64,000 bases of DNA from NCBI GenBank assembly GCA_009493725.1, contig VOGB01000003.1, positions 186,001 through 250,000 of the forward strand, given 5' to 3'. The notes under the pieces are model-generated. The model was given only the letters and a program-made list of their open reading frames with translations. It had not been told where the DNA came from and ran no database searches. A program made the translations under genes and the position numbers. Source of the DNA: Pseudoramibacter fermentans (GTDB lineage: Bacteria > Bacillota > Clostridia > Eubacteriales > Eubacteriaceae). This document shows positions 18,679-27,447 of this stretch, piece after piece; the first letter of the stretch is position 1; each line of letters opens with the position of its first letter.

Positions 18679-20688
18679 ATGAGTGAACTTGAACATTTAA
18701 TTCAATGGGTTGAACACGCACGGCACGCCGTTGCGGTTTACCAGTACGTTGACGGTAAGGTGAAGACGGTCTGTGTCTCGGACGGGCTGTTTGAGATGAT
18801 GCACAGCCCCGACGAGCTGGACAAGGCGGCCTTGATCGCCCGGTACGCCACGAACATGTACCGCAACACCGTCCCCGAGGACGCCGCCCGGGTCGCGTCC
18901 GAGGCGAAGCGCTTCGCCCAGCAGGGCGGCCGGTACGAGGTGATCTACCGCGAAAAGGTGTACCAGCGGGAGACCTACTCGCTGACCCACTCGGTGGGCT
19001 TCCACTACTATCTGGAGGACGGGACACGCGTCGCAATAGTAGTCTACACCTGTATTGACGAGGCAGTCAGCGAACATCAACTGGCGGAGCAGAAATCCGA
19101 AAATGCCCTCCGCAATTTTTTGGACCACAGCAACATCGCCATTGCGATCGTCAGTCAGGCAGACGGCGAGCTGTTGTACTGCAACCGGCCGATGCAGCGG
19201 GCGCTCAAGCCGATCAACAATTTCGATACCGGCATGACGCTGCCGGTGTACGTCAAGGGCTGTGAGGATCCGACCATGCTCAACTATCTCGCGGACATCG
19301 AGGGCCGGGGCAATCAGCTGGCGCACATCGGCGGTACAGATGCCGTGCTTCGGGTGACGGCGATGGAATGGGAGGAGCAGGCTGTTTACGTCATCGAGTC
19401 CGATCCCTGGGATACGCTCTACCACAACGCGCTCACCGGCCTGCCCAACATGTCCTGGTTCCGCTACCGCGTGAGTGAATGCATGCGTCGAATCCGGGAA
19501 AGCGGCGGCGAAGCGGTTTTCATCTACATCAATTTGTACGGGATGCGGGGCTACAATTCGAAATTTGGCTTTTCAGCGGGAGACCGCATTCTGAAACGGC
19601 TCGCGAAAACGCTGAAACAGGTCTTTGACGGCGATTTGATCTGCCACCTGTCCGAGGATCACTTCATGGTGCTGACTCAAAACGACAATCTGGAGGGCAG
19701 ACTGAGCACCGCCCGCAACGAGATCCGAAAGGCTGCTCAGGGAAAATTCCTCGCATTCAAGGCAGGGATTTACCTTGACCCTGTGATGGCGGCGGACGAC
19801 CAGGAGCAATACATCTCCGAGGCCTACGACCGCGCGCGGCTCGCCTGCGCCACGATCAAGAAAAACGGCAGAAAAGCCTGGGCCTATTTTGACGGCAAGG
19901 TGGCGGACGCGTACGAGCATCAGCTTTACATTCTCGATCATTTCCAGCAGGCGATGGACGAGCGGTGGATCGAGGTCTATTACCAGCCGGTCTATCGGGT
20001 CGACACCCGGCAGCTGGTAGGGTACGAATGTCTGGCGCGGTGGCGCGACCCGGAAAGCGGCCTGATTTCGCCGGCTGACTTCATCCCGATTCTGGAACAG
20101 CATCATCTCATCGGCTTGTTAGATGAGTACATCCTGGACACCGTCTGCCGGGAAACGGCGGCGCGGCAAGAAAAAGGCCTGGGAGATATTCCCGTCTCCT
20201 TCAATATCAGCCGGGATGACTTCAATTATGGAGACGTCTTCCAAAAGGTGTGTGACACCACGGCGAAATACGGCGTCGCGCCGCATCTGATCAACATTGA
20301 AATCACAGAGAGCGCCTTTTCCGACGAGCCGGATTATATCGGCCAGCAGGTGAAGCGCTTTCGAAAGGTGGGCTTCAGCGTTTGGATGGATGATTTCGGC
20401 AGCGAATACTCTTCTCTCGGTACCCTGCAAAAGATGGACGTAGACCTGATTAAACTCGATACCCGGTTCCTCCAGGCCTGTGAGGAAGAAGAGAAAAGCG
20501 GCGGTCACCGCGCGGCAGACCTGCTCAAGGCGGTGATTCAGCTGGTTAAGGCCCTGGGGCTCTCCACCCTTTGCGAAGGAGTGGAAACCGAGGCACAAAT
20601 GGCGCTTTTGAGGGAATACGGCTGCGAAAAAGCTCAGGGTTATTTTCTGGGCAGGCCTCAGCCCTTAAAGAAAATTAAAATCATATAG
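18679..20688 (+). CDS. PAS-GGDEF(degenerate)-EAL phosphodiesterase
   Basis: 669 residues from the ATG at 18679, chosen because GGAG (18668-18671) lies seven bases upstream; an ATG at 18664 overlaps that site. Two PAS-like regions (about 5-120 and 135-230) precede a GGDEF-like domain whose motif reads SEDHF, so cyclase activity is not expected. The EAL domain (about 410-660) has ECL for EAL, but keeps the catalytic glutamate and the other key positions (SFNISR, EITESAF, MDDFGSEYSS, IKLD, CEGVETEAQ, AQGYFLG), so hydrolysis is plausible. It follows the 1550-residue cyclase by 66 bases and precedes the SRR adhesin by 135 bases, making it the c-di-GMP enzyme closest to that locus. Confidence 0.85.
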   Translation: MSELEHLIQWVEHARHAVAVYQYVDGKVKTVCVSDGLFEMMHSPDELDKAALIARYATNMYRNTVPEDAARVASEAKRFAQQGGRYEVIYREKVYQRETYSLTHSVGFHYYLEDGTRVAIVVYTCIDEAVSEHQLAEQKSENALRNFLDHSNIAIAIVSQADGELLYCNRPMQRALKPINNFDTGMTLPVYVKGCEDPTMLNYLADIEGRGNQLAHIGGTDAVLRVTAMEWEEQAVYVIESDPWDTLYHNALTGLPNMSWFRYRVSECMRRIRESGGEAVFIYINLYGMRGYNSKFGFSAGDRILKRLAKTLKQVFDGDLICHLSEDHFMVLTQNDNLEGRLSTARNEIRKAAQGKFLAFKAGIYLDPVMAADDQEQYISEAYDRARLACATIKKNGRKAWAYFDGKVADAYEHQLYILDHFQQAMDERWIEVYYQPVYRVDTRQLVGYECLARWRDPESGLISPADFIPILEQHHLIGLLDEYILDTVCRETAARQEKGLGDIPVSFNISRDDFNYGDVFQKVCDTTAKYGVAPHLINIEITESAFSDEPDYIGQQVKRFRKVGFSVWMDDFGSEYSSLGTLQKMDVDLIKLDTRFLQACEEEEKSGGHRAADLLKAVIQLVKALGLSTLCEGVETEAQMALLREYGCEKAQGYFLGRPQPLKKIKII

Positions 20689-20707
20689 ATGTATGGTCAA
20701 GATGCGT

Positions 20708-20713
20708 TATAAT
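20708..20713 (+). promoter_or_regulatory. Predicted -10 element of the SRR adhesin gene
   Basis: A perfect TATAAT stands about 110 bases before the adhesin ATG; the -35 region at normal spacing (ATAGAT) is poor, so an activator may be needed. The transcript would have a GC-rich leader with inverted GACTG/CAGTC segments. Confidence 0.4.
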
Positions 20714-20823
20714 AGAGGACACACGGAACAAGAATTAAAGCGGGAAGGTCTGACTGTCTCAGGCGGCCTCTGGCAGGGTCTGTCAGTCGGATACGGAACG
20801 CGCGCACACGAGAGGTGTGACAA

Positions 20824-23800
20824 ATGAATAAGAAAAAGAAAAAAGCAAAAAAGAATCAGAACCGCAAGAAAAAGGAAGCGCTCCTGAGAGGGGCAGCCGC
20901 GACAGGTGTCGCCCTCGGCGGGACAGCGGCGTTCGGCCAAGGAAACATGGTCTACGCGGCGGTGTCGCAGTCTGAGGCCGGTTCGCAGCTGGACAGCGTT
21001 TTGGAACAGACGTCGGCGTCTGAATCGAAGGTCGAATCCGTCTCGGCGTCGACGACGGAATCCGCGGCGCCGAGCACGAGTCAGTCTCAGTCAGCAGCGT
21101 ACGCTAAAAAGGCCGTCAGCACCGACAGTGAAGCGGTTCAGGACACGGCTGGCAGTGCCGCATCTGCGGCCGATGAAACGTCCGCCTCGGCGTCCATTTC
21201 CGCGGCCCAGTCCGACAGTGCGGCGGATTCGATGAGCCAGTCCGACAGCGCCCAGGACAGCGAAGCTTCGGACGCGGCTTCAGCCAGCACGGCTGTATCT
21301 CAAAGCGGCTCCCAGTCCGGCTCGAGCGCCGGCTCCCAGTCGCACGCCGTGTCCGCTTCGGGCAGCACGGCGGTCAGTCAGTCGGCGGTGCAGTCGGTTT
21401 CGGTGTCGGCGGCGGCCAGCCAGTCGGTCTCGACCGTGAATTCCGTTCAAGACGAAGCGGACACCAAGAGCCTGTCGGAAGCGGCCAGCCAGATCACGTC
21501 TATGAGCGTTTCAAGAAATGATGACAGCCAGAACGCCTCAGAAAGCGATTCGCTCTCGGCTGCGGCCAGCGAACAGCAGAGCCGGACCCGGTCCGATTCG
21601 GCCAGCACGAGCGCATCGGTCTCCCAGCACCAATCGGACTCGGCCATTACCAGCGCGAGCGGTTCTGCCTCCGCCTCGACCAGCCGGGCCATGATGAACG
21701 GCTCGGTCTCTGAGGAAGCCAGCTTATCCGCCTCAGATTCGGCAGAAGCGTCGGCAGCGACCAGCGCAGTGGTGTCGGAATCGGTTCACGGCTCGGAACA
21801 GCTGAGTCAGGAAGTTTCGCAGTCCGTCTCGGAATCCGCGTCGGACAGCGCCAGCGCGCGAACGTCGGCTTCGGCTTCACTTTCTGCCTCGGCCAGCCAG
21901 AGCACCGAACACAGCCGGTCGGCTTCTGAAAGCCAGCGGGCGTCCGTCTCGACTTCAGAGTCTCTGTCGGGCAGTGCCAGTGCCTCGGCCTCGGCGAGCG
22001 AGGCGGCGGGCATCGAAAGGGTCACCAAGGTCAAGGTCTTCGAATACACAAACACGTCCAACGGCACGATCACCAAGATGACCGGGACCCTTGACCTCGA
22101 AACCGGTGTGATCCACTGGACCTTTGATTACGCAGCAAAAGACGCGGATCAGATCAGATGGTCCTGGTGGGGAACGAAATCTAAACCGAATCAGTATCAG
22201 TACTTTGGTTTTTATCTGAATGTCGTTGGCGGCGCCGAAGCGCCGGCCAACATCACCGTGACCGACGCTGGCGGCAACATATACACGCTGGACAACGGTG
22301 GATTTGCCCAAAACAACGATTCTTACAGCCGGACACAGGTTGATCCGGCCACCGGCGAAAGGAAAAAGCAGTCTCTCGGGTCCAACATCACGACCCTCGA
22401 TTACAAGGGACGGTATTGGGGCGACAGCTACTCGACGACGGAAAAAATCAACGTCGACGGGACAGTGACGGTCGAATTTGACACGTCGCTCGGCGATTAC
22501 GAAGAATGGGGCAAAGCCATTGCCAACGTCGTCGTCAGCGTGCAGGCGACCTCCAGCACCGAAGCGACCCATTGGAGCAGCGACGCAGGCGGCTACACCA
22601 TTCACCCGACCGTTGCGGAAAGCGCCAGCGGGACGGAACAGACCAACCGCGGGGTCGTGGTCATCACGCCGGAAGGCAATTACACCCACGAAGCCCAGAG
22701 CGTCAGTGAGCTGGCATCGATGTCCCAGTCGACAGTCCAGTCCGTTTCGGCCAAGCAGAGCGAATCGGCGTCAAACAAAGCCAGCCAATCGGCTTCGACT
22801 CAGAGCAGCCAGTCGGCCAGCCAGAGCGTCAGCCGCTCAGCTTCTCAGAGCCAGAGCACCAGCCGCGCTTCGGAAAGCCGGAGCCAGTCGGTGTCCCAGA
22901 GCCTTTCGAATCAGGTGTCCCGGTCGGTGTCCTTGAGCCAGTCCCAGTCTGTCAAGCAATCAGAGCAGGCAAGCACTTCGCAATCGGCCAGCGTCAGCGC
23001 GTCACAAAGCATTGCAAGCGACGCCAGCGCTTCGGTCAGCCAGTCTCAGGAAGCCTCCGAATCGGCCAGCGCCAGCACATCGGCATCTGAAAGCCTGTCA
23101 ACGGTACAGTCACAGTCGGAAAGCGCCGCATCAGAGTCGGCTTCGCAAAGCGGCAGTATCGCCAGTGCGTCGACCAGTGCCAGCACCAGCAAATCGACCA
23201 GCCTCTCGGCGTCCGCGTCACACAGCGAAGACGCAGTGTCCCAAAGTGCGTCAGTCAGCAATGCCACGGCCAGTGAAAGCGCCAGCGTGTCGGAACGGGA
23301 TTCCGAAAACGCCTCTCAGAGCGGCAGTGCGTCGAAATCCGCGTCGCTCAGCGCGTCAGAACGCGATTCACAAAGCACGAGCGCTAGTGAAAGTGGCAGC
23401 GAAAGCTTAAGCGGTGTCACGAGTGAATCGGTCAGCGCCAGCGAAAGTACGTCGGCGTCGCAGAGCGCGAGCGAAAGCCGGTCGGCTTCCTTGTCAAACA
23501 GCCAAAGCGAAAGAACCTCACTTTCGATCAGTACCAGCACATCCGCAAGTGATTCAGCCTCCGAATCGGCCAGCACGTCGTCTTCAGAATCGACAAGTAC
23601 TTCGATCAGCACAAGCGAATCGGAATCAACTTCGAGCTCAGAATCCGAAAGCGAATCAGTCAGCACGAGCGAATCAGAATCGATCAGCAGCTCCGAAAGC
23701 GAAAGTAGCTCTGAATCCGAAAGTGAATCCACAAGCATCAGCGAATCGGAATCAGAAAGCACATCAGAATCTGAAAGCGAATCGGTCAGCAGTTCTGAAA

Positions 23801-25995
23801 GCGAAAGCACATCCGAATCTGAAAGCGAATCAGTCAGCACGAGCGAATCCGAATCTGAATCGATCAGCAGTTCCGAAAGCGAAAGCACGTCAGAATCCGA
23901 AAGCGAATCTACAAGCATCAGTGAATCGGAATCAGAAAGCACATCAGAATCTGAAAGCGAATCAGTCAGCACGAGCGAATCGGAATCGACTTCGACATCC
24001 GAATCTGAAAGCGAATCGACGAGCGCCAGCGAATCCGAATCCACTTCGAACTCTGAATCGGAAAGCGAATCGATCAGCACGAGCGAATCCGAATCTGAAT
24101 CTACGTCTGAATCTGAAAGTGAATCCATAAGTACGAGCGAATCCGAATCGACATCAACGTCTGAATCCGAAAGCGAATCAACCAGCACGAGTGAATCGGA
24201 ATCCACGTCTGAATCCGAAAGTGAATCCGTAAGTACGAGCGAATCGGAATCCACTTCGAGCTCTGAATCCGAAAGCGAATCGGTCAGCACGAGTGAATCG
24301 GAATCTACTTCGACATCCGAATCCGAAAGTGAATCAGTGAGCACGAGTGAATCTGAATCGGAATCCACTTCAACGTCCGAATCTGAAAGCACATCGGTCA
24401 GCACAAGCGAATCAGAATCAGCATCCGAATCCGCGTCCGAATCCGAAAGCGAATCGATCAGCACAAGCGAATCGGAATCCACTTCAGCATCAGAATCCGA
24501 AAGCGAATCGACAAGCACGAGCGAATCCGAATCCACGTCCGAATCCGAAAGTGAATCGGCAAGCGCGAGCGAATCGGAATCCACTTCAGCATCAGAATCC
24601 GAAAGCGAATCGATCAGCACGAGTGAATCGGAATCCGCGTCCGAATCTGAAAGCGAATCAGTAAGCACAAGCGAATCGGAATCCGCGTCCGAATCTGAAA
24701 GTGAATCGACAAGCGCGAGCGAATCCGAATCCACTTCGAGTTCTGAATCCGAAAGTGAATCGACGAGCGCGAGCGAATCGGAATCGGAATCCACGTCTGA
24801 ATCTGAAAGCGAATCGGCAAGCATAAGCGAATCAGCATCGACAGCGAAGTCTGAATCTGAATCAGTGTCTACAGCGAAGTCGGAAAGCGAATCGGCGTCT
24901 ACAGCTAAATTGGAATCTGAATCAGCTTCGACGAGCGCGAGCGCATCAGCAAGTGGCTCAACCAGTGCAAGCAACAGTGCTTCGACGTCAACGAGTGAAT
25001 CGGCTTCGACGAGCACGAGCACCTCGGTTAGCACTTCAACGAGTGTGTCCGCAAGCAACTCAACGAGTGCGTCGAACAGCGCAAGTACAAGTGCTTCGAC
25101 GTCAACGAGCGGATCAGCTTCAACAAGCGCCAGCACATCGGCAGGCAACTCAACGAGTGCATCGAACAGCGCAAGTACAAGCGCTTCAACCTCAACGAGC
25201 GGATCAGCTTCGACAAGCGCCAGCACATCGGCAAGCAACTCAACGAGTGCGTCGAACAGTGCAAGTACAAGTGTTTCGGCCTCAACGAGCGGATCAGCTT
25301 CGACAAGCGCCAGCACGTCGGCAAGCAACTCAACGAGTGCATCGAACAGCGCAAGTACCAGCGCATCGGCCTCGACGAGTGAATCGGCTTCGACAAGTGC
25401 AAGCACATCAGCAAGTGCCTCGGTCAGCGGCTCAGCGTCGGCCTCACAGTCGGCGAGTGCCAGCGGATCGGTCAGCGCCAGCACTTCAGTGAGCACGTCG
25501 GCGTCCGTATCGGCGTCGGCTGCGGCGCCAGTTGCCGCTTCGGCGGCGGTTGCAGGCTCAGCCGCGTCTGCGGCAAGCGCGAGCACCGCTTCCCAGAATA
25601 CCTCGACATCAACGAACTTCTCGGCATCGACGAGCGAAAGCACGTTGGCGTCGGAAGTAGACGAAAGCACCCGCGCAAGCCAGCGGGCCAGCTCCAGCGA
25701 CAGCGCGAGCGCGGCGGCCAGCGAAAGCAAATCGGCCTCGGCCTCGACGGCGGCGTCTGAATCAGAAACGGAAAACAGCAACAGCGTATCCAACAGTGTG
25801 CGCATGTCCACTGAAGATTCACTGAGCGCCTCGTCCAGTAACAATGTGACGGGCAGCACGGCGGTGTCCGGCAGCGGCGCCAGCGCGGCAACGACCGCGG
25901 CTTCGGCCGACGGCACAGCGTCAGGCAACGCGGCAGCATCCGCTGAAATCGACAATTTGGACGGTGTCGTACCACTGCAGGTCATCAAACGATAG
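20824..25995 (+). CDS. Serine-rich repeat glycoprotein adhesin, no LPXTG
   Basis: 1723 residues. The N-terminus has a long Lys-rich n-region and a Gly/Ala-rich hydrophobic stretch (ATGVALGGTAAFG) ending near VYAAVS, the style of accessory-Sec signal peptides. SRR1 (about 45-395) precedes a non-repetitive region (about 396-620, rich in Trp/Tyr, no Cys: KVKVFEYTNTSNGTITKMTG ...), the presumed ligand-binding region. SRR2 (about 625-1690) has an SESES/STSESES block (about 913-1336) and an AS-rich block with four exact-length 30-residue repeats. Serine codons alternate between AGC and TCN. The C-terminus ends ...GVVPLQVIKR: there is no LPXTG, no hydrophobic helix and no charged tail, and I find none in other frames downstream. 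The gene directly precedes secY2-asp1-2-3-secA2-gtfA-gtfB, so export by SecA2/SecY2 and Ser/Thr glycosylation are well supported. Ligand unknown. Confidence 0.92.
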   Translation: MNKKKKKAKKNQNRKKKEALLRGAAATGVALGGTAAFGQGNMVYAAVSQSEAGSQLDSVLEQTSASESKVESVSASTTESAAPSTSQSQSAAYAKKAVSTDSEAVQDTAGSAASAADETSASASISAAQSDSAADSMSQSDSAQDSEASDAASASTAVSQSGSQSGSSAGSQSHAVSASGSTAVSQSAVQSVSVSAAASQSVSTVNSVQDEADTKSLSEAASQITSMSVSRNDDSQNASESDSLSAAASEQQSRTRSDSASTSASVSQHQSDSAITSASGSASASTSRAMMNGSVSEEASLSASDSAEASAATSAVVSESVHGSEQLSQEVSQSVSESASDSASARTSASASLSASASQSTEHSRSASESQRASVSTSESLSGSASASASASEAAGIERVTKVKVFEYTNTSNGTITKMTGTLDLETGVIHWTFDYAAKDADQIRWSWWGTKSKPNQYQYFGFYLNVVGGAEAPANITVTDAGGNIYTLDNGGFAQNNDSYSRTQVDPATGERKKQSLGSNITTLDYKGRYWGDSYSTTEKINVDGTVTVEFDTSLGDYEEWGKAIANVVVSVQATSSTEATHWSSDAGGYTIHPTVAESASGTEQTNRGVVVITPEGNYTHEAQSVSELASMSQSTVQSVSAKQSESASNKASQSASTQSSQSASQSVSRSASQSQSTSRASESRSQSVSQSLSNQVSRSVSLSQSQSVKQSEQASTSQSASVSASQSIASDASASVSQSQEASESASASTSASESLSTVQSQSESAASESASQSGSIASASTSASTSKSTSLSASASHSEDAVSQSASVSNATASESASVSERDSENASQSGSASKSASLSASERDSQSTSASESGSESLSGVTSESVSASESTSASQSASESRSASLSNSQSERTSLSISTSTSASDSASESASTSSSESTSTSISTSESESTSSSESESESVSTSESESISSSESESSSESESESTSISESESESTSESESESVSSSESESTSESESESVSTSESESESISSSESESTSESESESTSISESESESTSESESESVSTSESESTSTSESESESTSASESESTSNSESESESISTSESESESTSESESESISTSESESTSTSESESESTSTSESESTSESESESVSTSESESTSSSESESESVSTSESESTSTSESESESVSTSESESESTSTSESESTSVSTSESESASESASESESESISTSESESTSASESESESTSTSESESTSESESESASASESESTSASESESESISTSESESASESESESVSTSESESASESESESTSASESESTSSSESESESTSASESESESTSESESESASISESASTAKSESESVSTAKSESESASTAKLESESASTSASASASGSTSASNSASTSTSESASTSTSTSVSTSTSVSASNSTSASNSASTSASTSTSGSASTSASTSAGNSTSASNSASTSASTSTSGSASTSASTSASNSTSASNSASTSVSASTSGSASTSASTSASNSTSASNSASTSASASTSESASTSASTSASASVSGSASASQSASASGSVSASTSVSTSASVSASAAAPVAASAAVAGSAASAASASTASQNTSTSTNFSASTSESTLASEVDESTRASQRASSSDSASAAASESKSASASTAASESETENSNSVSNSVRMSTEDSLSASSSNNVTGSTAVSGSGASAATTAASADGTASGNAAASAEIDNLDGVVPLQVIKR
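25051..25410 (+). repeat. Four tandem 90-bp repeats in SRR2
   Basis: Units start at 25051, 25141, 25231 and 25321, each beginning GCAAGCAACT or GCAGGCAACT. The last unit is more diverged at its end. The period of exactly 30 codons keeps the frame and indicates recent duplication within the serine-rich region. Confidence 0.85.
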
Positions 25996-26040
25996 AGGTT
26001 TAGGTGCCTAAAAGGTTCTAGACAGAAAAAAACAGTGCGG

Positions 26041-26046
26041 TATAAT
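26041..26046 (+). promoter_or_regulatory. Predicted -10 element for the secY2 operon
   Basis: TATAAT lies 45 bases after the adhesin stop and 165 bases before the chosen secY2 start. The -35 is weak. No strong terminator separates the adhesin gene from this site (only a small TTTAGG/CCTAAA stem at about 26000-26013), so both read-through and a separate promoter are possible. Confidence 0.4.
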
Positions 26047-26211
26047 AAAATGAGCAATGCCGTTGTTGGCTAATGTTGGTTGTTGAGATTGACATTACGT
26101 CTCAGCGGATTGCTCATTATTTATTTGGACTATCAGATGATTCAGCGGGTTTCGGCGGAAAATCGGCTGGGCTCAGCGAATCGCTTCAGGGAAAGGAGGA
26201 AAGCCAACAGT

Positions 26212-27411
26212 ATGGAAATCCAAAAGACACATGAACTGAGCAAGCGTATCCTTTTTACGATTTTTGTGCTGGTGGTTTATCTGACGGGCAAAAATATCCT
26301 CTTGTACGGCGTTTCGGCCGGAGGCGGGCGTCTCATCGGGGTCACGGTCCAGTCGTCGCTGACGATGATGTTCAGCGGCGACCGCTATCAACGGACCATC
26401 ATGGCCCTCGGCATCATGCCCTACATCAACGCCTCGCTGCTGGTCCAGGTCATTTCGGCGCTGAAAAGCGCCAACAGCCGGGCGAAAATATCCAAGCAGA
26501 AGCAGGACCGCTGGATGTTCATCGCCGCCTTGGCCATCACGGTGCTGATGGCCGTCGTCCAATCGGCGGATCTGACCTTCCGTGCCAGCGCGGGCCCGCT
26601 GTTCTGGGTCCGGCTGATCGTGATTCTCGAGATGATTGGCGGGGCGATGCTGACCTATGCCCTGTGCACAGCCAACGAAAAGCGCGGGATCGGCGCCCCG
26701 ATGCCGATTATCCTGCTCAACGTATTGACGACGCTGATTGAAAACCTGAGCGTCCACCACTACACCCATTACCCGGTGCTGATTGCCATCAGCGCGGTGG
26801 TCGTGGCGGGCACAGCGTTTTTGGAAAATTCGATCATCAAGGTGCCGCTGCAGCGGGTCTCTATCCACAACATTCACGCCGACCAGAATTACATGGCCTA
26901 CAAGCGCAATCCGGTCGGGATCATGCCCGTCATGTTCGCGACGGCGGCCTTTATCGTACCCCGTTACGCGGTCCGGCTGCTGGCCTACCTGTTTCCGGAA
27001 AGCCAGTCTTTAGCGGAAATCCGCCAGAACATGGTGATGACGCGGCCGCTGGGGATCGGTGTGTACCTGGTCATCATTTTCGTTTTGACGATCGGCTTTT
27101 CCTTTATCATGTTGAACCCCAAGGAAAGCGCGCGCCAGCTTCAGAAAAACGGCGACAGCATCGTCGGGATTTACGCGGGAAAGAAAACGACGCGGTATCT
27201 GGTCGGCCTCGTGCTGAAATGGAGCGTGATCAGCGGCTGCCTGCAGGCGGGGTGTATGGCGGTGTCGCTGATCCTATCGCTGCAGGGCGCCATTCCGACA
27301 GCGTTGGCGATGATTCCGTCTTCCGCGATGATTCTCGTCAGTATTGTCTGCAGTTTGGTGCAGGAAATCGGCACGTACCACCGCTACGACGCGTATCACT
27401 TCTTTATGTGA
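26212..27411 (+). CDS. secY2: Accessory Sec translocon subunit SecY2
   Basis: 399 residues. The ATG at 26212 is preceded by AAAGGAGG (26192-26199); an in-frame upstream start at 26080 would add residues unlike SecY. About ten hydrophobic segments, with SecY-like landmarks (MALGIMPYINASLLVQVISA, QRVSIHNIHADQNYMAYKRNPVGIMPVMFA, LQKNGDSIVGI). It is shorter than housekeeping SecY, as usual for SecY2. It forms the membrane channel dedicated to the serine-rich adhesin upstream. First gene of the export operon; asp1 follows after 36 bases. I am sure of the family because the whole ordered neighbourhood secY2-asp1-asp2-asp3-secA2-gtfA-gtfB is present. Confidence 0.93.
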   Translation: MEIQKTHELSKRILFTIFVLVVYLTGKNILLYGVSAGGGRLIGVTVQSSLTMMFSGDRYQRTIMALGIMPYINASLLVQVISALKSANSRAKISKQKQDRWMFIAALAITVLMAVVQSADLTFRASAGPLFWVRLIVILEMIGGAMLTYALCTANEKRGIGAPMPIILLNVLTTLIENLSVHHYTHYPVLIAISAVVVAGTAFLENSIIKVPLQRVSIHNIHADQNYMAYKRNPVGIMPVMFATAAFIVPRYAVRLLAYLFPESQSLAEIRQNMVMTRPLGIGVYLVIIFVLTIGFSFIMLNPKESARQLQKNGDSIVGIYAGKKTTRYLVGLVLKWSVISGCLQAGCMAVSLILSLQGAIPTALAMIPSSAMILVSIVCSLVQEIGTYHRYDAYHFFM

Positions 27412-27447
27412 CAGACAGAGCTTAAAAGGCAGAAAAAAGGAGGACTC

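Noticed and set aside
23560..24830. Regularly repeated DNA resembling a CRISPR array
   Set aside because: The repeats are in-frame serine-rich coding sequence without unique spacers, and no cas gene is near.
23316..26057. A 913-codon open frame on the minus strand across the adhesin repeats
   Set aside because: It mirrors the GAA-TCN/GAA-AGC repeats of the plus strand, has low-complexity D/S/L composition and no ribosome binding site; an artefact of serine codon choice.
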